Positions 59,276-64,000 of a stretch of DNA of 64,000 bases are shown piece after piece. The DNA lies in assembly GCF_905475395.1 (NCBI RefSeq), contig NC_058342.1, positions 36,538,140 to 36,602,139 on the forward strand, read 5' to 3'. The stretch comes from Chrysoperla carnea. Its lineage: Eukaryota > Arthropoda > Insecta > Neuroptera > Chrysopidae. A program made the position numbers and the translations under genes. The notes under the pieces are model-generated. The model ran no database searches. It was not told the origin of the DNA and was given only the letters and a program-made list of their open reading frames with translations. The stretch's first letter is position 1. Every line of letters starts with the position of its first letter.

Positions 59276-60254
59276 GAAAAGTTTCAATATTTTGAAAATT
59301 ACGCCAGATATCGAAAAATTGTATTCTTACTTTTCGTTTTATTTCTACAAGTTATAAAATAATTTATCATCAAAATTGAAAAAATGTATATTTTTTTATT
59401 CATTTACCTGAGATTACTTGACTTTAAGAGTTAAATGTGAATTTTCGTTCAATATATTTATTTATTTTTTAGTTTTAATACTTAAAAAAACCTTGTATAA
59501 ACAATTTAGTTTTCCAACACTTCCATCATAATACAATCATCCGATTTAGCACTTCTGATCGAAAAATATTAAGTATATTGTTAAATAATGCATGAGAAAA
59601 AATTGTAAATTATAATGAAAGCACTATGCACTCAATTTTTACGATACAACCTGTACTTTTTAAAATTACTTGTATAATTAGTACAATAATATTACCTTTT
59701 ATTTTCACACTGAATCAGAGACTCAAAGACACACTGGCACACTTGTGACCATATAGACCATTTGGACACGAAGAATCATAATAAATTTTTACTAATTTTC
59801 GTAAATTAAATAAATATTGAACGGAAATGACAATTTAACAATTTAAAAGTGTCATTATTACACTGAGATCATAAATTATTCACAAACAAACAAATTTAAC
59901 GAAGCGAAATTCAATGAAAACTTGTGAGTTCGCTAATTTGTAATTCTTCTTAAATGCAATTATCGAGCTGACTAATTCCTTTAGTATAATAACTTTGGGT
60001 GGGTGGAAAAATTATAGTAAGAAAAACTTGTGTATTTGTTAAATAGATCAGGAGCTAGGAACCGAAATTACTTGCAGATCGAATTACATATGCCCTGCAG
60101 TTATTTATGTATCGTATTCACAAATTTAAATTAAAACATATAAAAATGATTTAGGGTTTTAAAAGTTTTGTCCATTACTGATCGATACAGAATTTGATAG
60201 GGTTCCCAAATTTTAAGTTTTTTATCTCTTTTCAGCTTATTACTTACTATTATT

Positions 60255-60915
60255 CAGCGATTCTCGGTTATTTTTTCTCTACGAATTCAAATTGAACGCC
60301 CTTCGACGTTGGTTTGCGAAATTTCGTTCTGGAGATTTTATCCTCAAAGATGAGTTCCATAGTGGTGGATCAAGAGTAATCTAGGGCGAGCGTGTGGATT
60401 TGAGGACCTCGGTAGAAACTCACCCATCACAAGCGAAACGTGGGATGGCGGAATAGCTGGGCGTCAGCTTTCATGTGATTTTTGATGGTTTAAAACGTTT
60501 TCGAAAGTCAAAAGCGAGAAAAGTTGGTACACAGGCCAAACCATCACAGCAGAGCTCTGCATTTGGTTAATAGAAGAGGTCCGATTCTGCTCCTTGACAA
60601 GGTCTGTCGGCACGTTTCACAAATCGCCGTCCGAAAATTAAATGAATTAAGCATCAAAGTTCTGCCTCACCTACCATACTCCCCAGATCTCTCGTCAATC
60701 GACTACCATCTTTTCAAGCACTTTGATAACTTTCTCACCGGTAGAACCTTTGTCAATCAAGACCAGGTGAAAACAACCTTCTTCGACTCCATCGAATCCC
60801 GAGCACCCAATTTTTATGCCGACTGAATTAATCGACTTGTGTTACGTTGGCAACATTGAATTCAAATGGCGCTTATTTCAATAAAATTGAATAAGTATTC
60901 ACTGAGAAATTATAG
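60255..60915 (+). pseudogene. mariner transposase remnant with internal deletion
   Basis: Fragments in order on the plus strand: RRWFAKFRSGDFILKDE and ETHPSQAKRGMAE.LGVS (N-terminal helix-turn-helix region), then, after a large deletion, LVNRRGPILLLDKVCRHVSQ and LPHLPYSPDLSSIDYHLFKH, and a C-terminal FYAD.INRLVLRWQ. The family's DNARPHVS and SDYHLF aspartates are kept but the first catalytic Asp region is deleted and several stops are present. Only the 100-residue piece 60524-60826 is open. Confidence 0.85.
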
Positions 60916-63401
60916 TTTAAAGTGGACTCTGACAATTAGTAGTCGATCAAAATTTTAGTACATTAAGATTACGCAATGATAATTGACATTCGAACCCCCC
61001 CCCCCAGCTCAGAAACGTTTTTATTTGGGTGCCGTGTCCATTGAGACTTTTATTCAGAATGCCAACATCTACAAAATCTCGCAATGTGAGCAAATATGAA
61101 CGAAATCCAATTGATGTAAGATTTGTGTGGGGTTGTTTCTGTTAGTAGTTGTTGGGAGTCGAGTGCGGCAACCGGTCTAAAAAGCGCAATAAAGTATTTA
61201 TCATATAAACATATACCCACATATGGGTTATTATCGGTATTCACTATTCGATATGTATTATAGCGTATATACGTCAATTGTATACGTAACGTAACGGCAC
61301 GTAATACAGTGTTGTAACAGCAAGCAAAGCTAGCAACACGTGTCTTTTATCCGATTCTTTTCATGGAAATCTTATCTATTTCGTATTGTCAATTTTTTGT
61401 TCGTATTTTCCTATTGACGTAAAAAATATTCCGGAGAAGACCTATTACAAATCTTTTGGAAATTATCCCATTAAGAATTAATAACTTTAATCAGGATGCC
61501 AAGATCAAGAAAATCTCGAAATTTGAGCAAATTTACGACGGAAACCTTAATTCCTACAAGATTTGAGCGGGCCTTTTGGCCATTATAAATCAGACTAATA
61601 ATGTCCAAAACTTTCCTAATCGTTACAATTGGTATTTGGGTAAAATTGGGTTTCTTATAATCTCACAATTTCAGTTCAAAATCTTTTGATCTTTTTCATG
61701 TACAACTCAGTATACGCATAGTATTTAAACAAATAACTATTTGTTTTTGTCAGCTTTCTTTCGTGTAAAATATGAATGTTTACACTGGATTAATTAGTGA
61801 AAGCATAGCAAGCACTGGGAAGTTAAATTGGATATTACTAGAATAGAAATTGTCGTTAAGTTCGCCAAGCCATAATTTCGATTTAAAAAAAGTCATTATT
61901 TAAAAACACACTACTAAACTTTTGAAATTGAAAAGAATTCTAAAAGTTTTCAACCTAAAATACCGATTTTGTGTATTTTGTTCGAGGTTTCGTCTATCTG
62001 GGTAGTTTAGGTTAGGTTAGATTGAAATGACCCTGACTCAGAAACCTGAAACCCATTGCGCTACCTATTATTAATACTCATTAGCGTCTCTCGTATCGTC
62101 ATTTCGAAACATTTCCAGGTTTTATTACAAAGCTCATTATTTTTTTCAAGAACCTTTTTTTAGAAGTTTTCGATAACTTTGTCCCAAAATATCAGAACGT
62201 TGCTTGTTCTGCACCTTTCAAGAAAATAGATCATTTGTTGAAAATTTTTTTGAAATTTCCATGAAAATTTTAGTTTTATAATAAAATCAACCCCGAATAG
62301 AAAGCTTTAATAAAGTTTGAAATCATAGACCTAGAATATTCTTCAAAACAATCACATTTAAAATTTTAACCATTATTATTCCATTTTTTAATTTCTTTGC
62401 TTAAAAGTTTTGAATTAATTTGAGTTTTTCTCGTGGATGTTTTAATGAATTCTTACCAAAACTTTGTTTTTCAAGCTTACCATTACCATTATTTATTAAC
62501 CTAAGATAAAAATTTGATAAACTTACCGATAAACAAAAAAAAGTTGACTACGTTTAAAATCCGATATGATACAAAATTTCCACTAATTTTTCTTTTATAA
62601 AAAAATGATTATTTATTACTTAATAGGCACTGTTTTAAAATTTATATTTTCACTTGCAGTTTATAATCTAGTAGTTTCTAGATGGAGCTTTAATTCACGT
62701 CAAACGTATCTTCCACACTTTTCTCTTAAAATTTCCACCACAATTCGTGTCTCTCTGTCTCTTTCGTTTTCGAAATCTAGAGAATTTATCCACAATTCAA
62801 TATTTCAACCAAAAAAAAAACTTAATATAAAAAAAAAGAAAGAAAAATTGGTTAAATTTTCGGGAAAATGTGAACACTACGAGATTTTATTCAAATTATA
62901 ACAAAATGAAAATATGTACTGAGGGTAAAAACTCTAGTGGTTTTTCTAATCGAAAATATCATCTCTAAATAAAACTGTTCGGTATATACGTTCGCTTGTA
63001 TTCGATCAATATACCGAATGAGTTATATAGGGTGGTCGACTAGCTCACTGCTTATAAATGCGCTACTAACAGTTACAACCTAGCTCATTATTTAAATATC
63101 CTGTATATATCGAAATATATAAATTGGCTTCCTTTTAAAAAAGAGAGTTCTTGTATTTTAACTTCTCTTAAAATTCAGCTTACGAAATTGCAAGAACCGA
63201 TTTTCACATGTTTCTGAACAGACAGATTTTTCAAAAAAGAGAAATTAAACCATTTTTCAGACACCTGGATAAAAATTTCTTATCCGCAATCGTTATTTCT
63301 TACCATTCTTAATATTATTACCCAAAAGTTTTATATTTCTCTGCTACTTGAATGAAATTCGATGTAAGAAGCTAAATTAAAAAAAAAAGTTTAGTCGCGA
63401 C
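60916..63401. other. Gene-free AT-rich DNA
   Basis: A short TTAGGTTAGGTTAGA run at 62007-62021 looks like the reversed CCTAA tail of a LINE or SINE. Nothing else recognised. Confidence 0.5.
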
Positions 63402-63484
63402 GGCGGGAATCGAACCCGCTACCCTAAGCATACCACGGACGGAATTGGTTATGCCTTAACCAACTGAGCTAATAGGGCGACTAG
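63402..63484 (-). mobile_element. SINE family B head (tRNA-like, possibly the parent sequence)
   Basis: Minus strand shows TTAGCTCAGTTGGTTAAGGC and a perfectly paired T-arm GCGGGTTCGATTCCCGC, followed 15 bp later by a T-run that could stop RNA polymerase III. Only about 5 bp of the acceptor stem pair and the D-stem is imperfect, so I call it a SINE head rather than a tRNA gene. Confidence 0.6.
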
Positions 63485-63684
63485 TTTTATGAAAATATAA
63501 AGGAAACAATTTTTGTGCTTTTTTCTTTCTCCTGAATGGTTTTTGAGATATCACCTGAAAAGATACAAAGTTTTTGTAATTTTTGGATACATTCCAGCTT
63601 ATACAGTGAATTTTATTCAACGAATTGAAATTGAAAAGATTGTATCTCTCTTAAGCTTACATATTTAAAAAGGAATTTAAAAAC

Positions 63685-64000
63685 AAGTGAAAACAAACAA
63701 TTGACTGAGTTAATTGTTGAAATACCATGTATAGACAGTGTTGATTACTCTGTCACAAACAAGTCACACATATATAATTGATATTTTCATATACATACTA
63801 TACAATTTGCGCATAATTTGCGCTCTCACGAGTAAACAGTGATGTTTACATAAAAATGTTTCAAACCAAAGTTGTTTATTTTTTTTTATAAGGAACTTTT
63901 TTTACATTTAAACTTTTGTTCTATCTCTAACGGTTAACAAGATGGGTTCTACGGACCCAAGACCTAATTGACCTATGTTGCTCATTTACGAACTCGGCCT
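63685..64000 (+). repeat. Rep-A element, left part, cut by the window end
   Basis: Begins AACAATTGACTGAGTTAATT and ATACCATGTATAGACAG and continues into GAACTCGGCCT at the window edge. Confidence 0.7.

Noticed and set aside
63402-63484. A functional tRNA gene
   Set aside because: T-arm is perfect but the acceptor stem pairs only partly and the same head occurs in SINE copies.

Overview
This is a 64 kb stretch of AT-rich insect nuclear DNA. The basis for that call is four points: genes split by short GT-AG introns, an insect-type TipE/TEH sodium-channel subunit pair, pentamers built on the insect telomere unit TTAGG, and very dense mobile-element debris. I cannot name the species from sequence alone.

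Layout. Positions 1 to about 32 kb contain no conserved gene that I can support. They are filled with LINE fragments of two families, two SINE families with tRNA-like heads, piggyBac-like TTAA foldback MITEs, a high-copy element (Rep-A) whose ends carry a short inverted motif, and an element (R3) whose interior holds variable tandem arrays. From 32.2 to 38.2 kb (+) lie seven coding exons of an IQSEC/BRAG (schizo/loner) Arf guanine-nucleotide exchange factor; earlier exons may lie upstream. From 48.2 down to 44.8 kb (-) is a complete six-exon carnitine palmitoyltransferase 2 gene (656 residues). From 57.9 down to 53.6 kb (-) are two TipE-family sodium-channel auxiliary subunit genes, one TEH3-like with a cysteine-rich loop and one short TEH1/TEH2-type. 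An unassigned coding-looking exon lies between them. Positions 58 to 64 kb return to transposon remnants: hAT, mariner, SINE and Rep-A.

Functional picture. The gene products are not one pathway. IQSEC activates Arf GTPases at membranes and synapses or during myoblast fusion. CPT2 re-forms acyl-CoA inside mitochondria. The TEH proteins are two-pass membrane partners of the Para sodium channel. The TEH pair on one strand fits the known clustering of TipE-like genes in insects.

The most interesting non-genic signals are: a palindromic ~306-308 bp satellite centred on GGGGTACCCC, found both in an IQSEC intron and inside the R3 element; a SINE whose 3' tail matches the 3' end of a LINE present in the same window; a perfectly spaced duplicated cysteine module in the TEH3-like protein; and the orphan exon between the TEH genes. 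No operon, CRISPR array, intact tRNA gene, rRNA or complete autonomous transposon was found.
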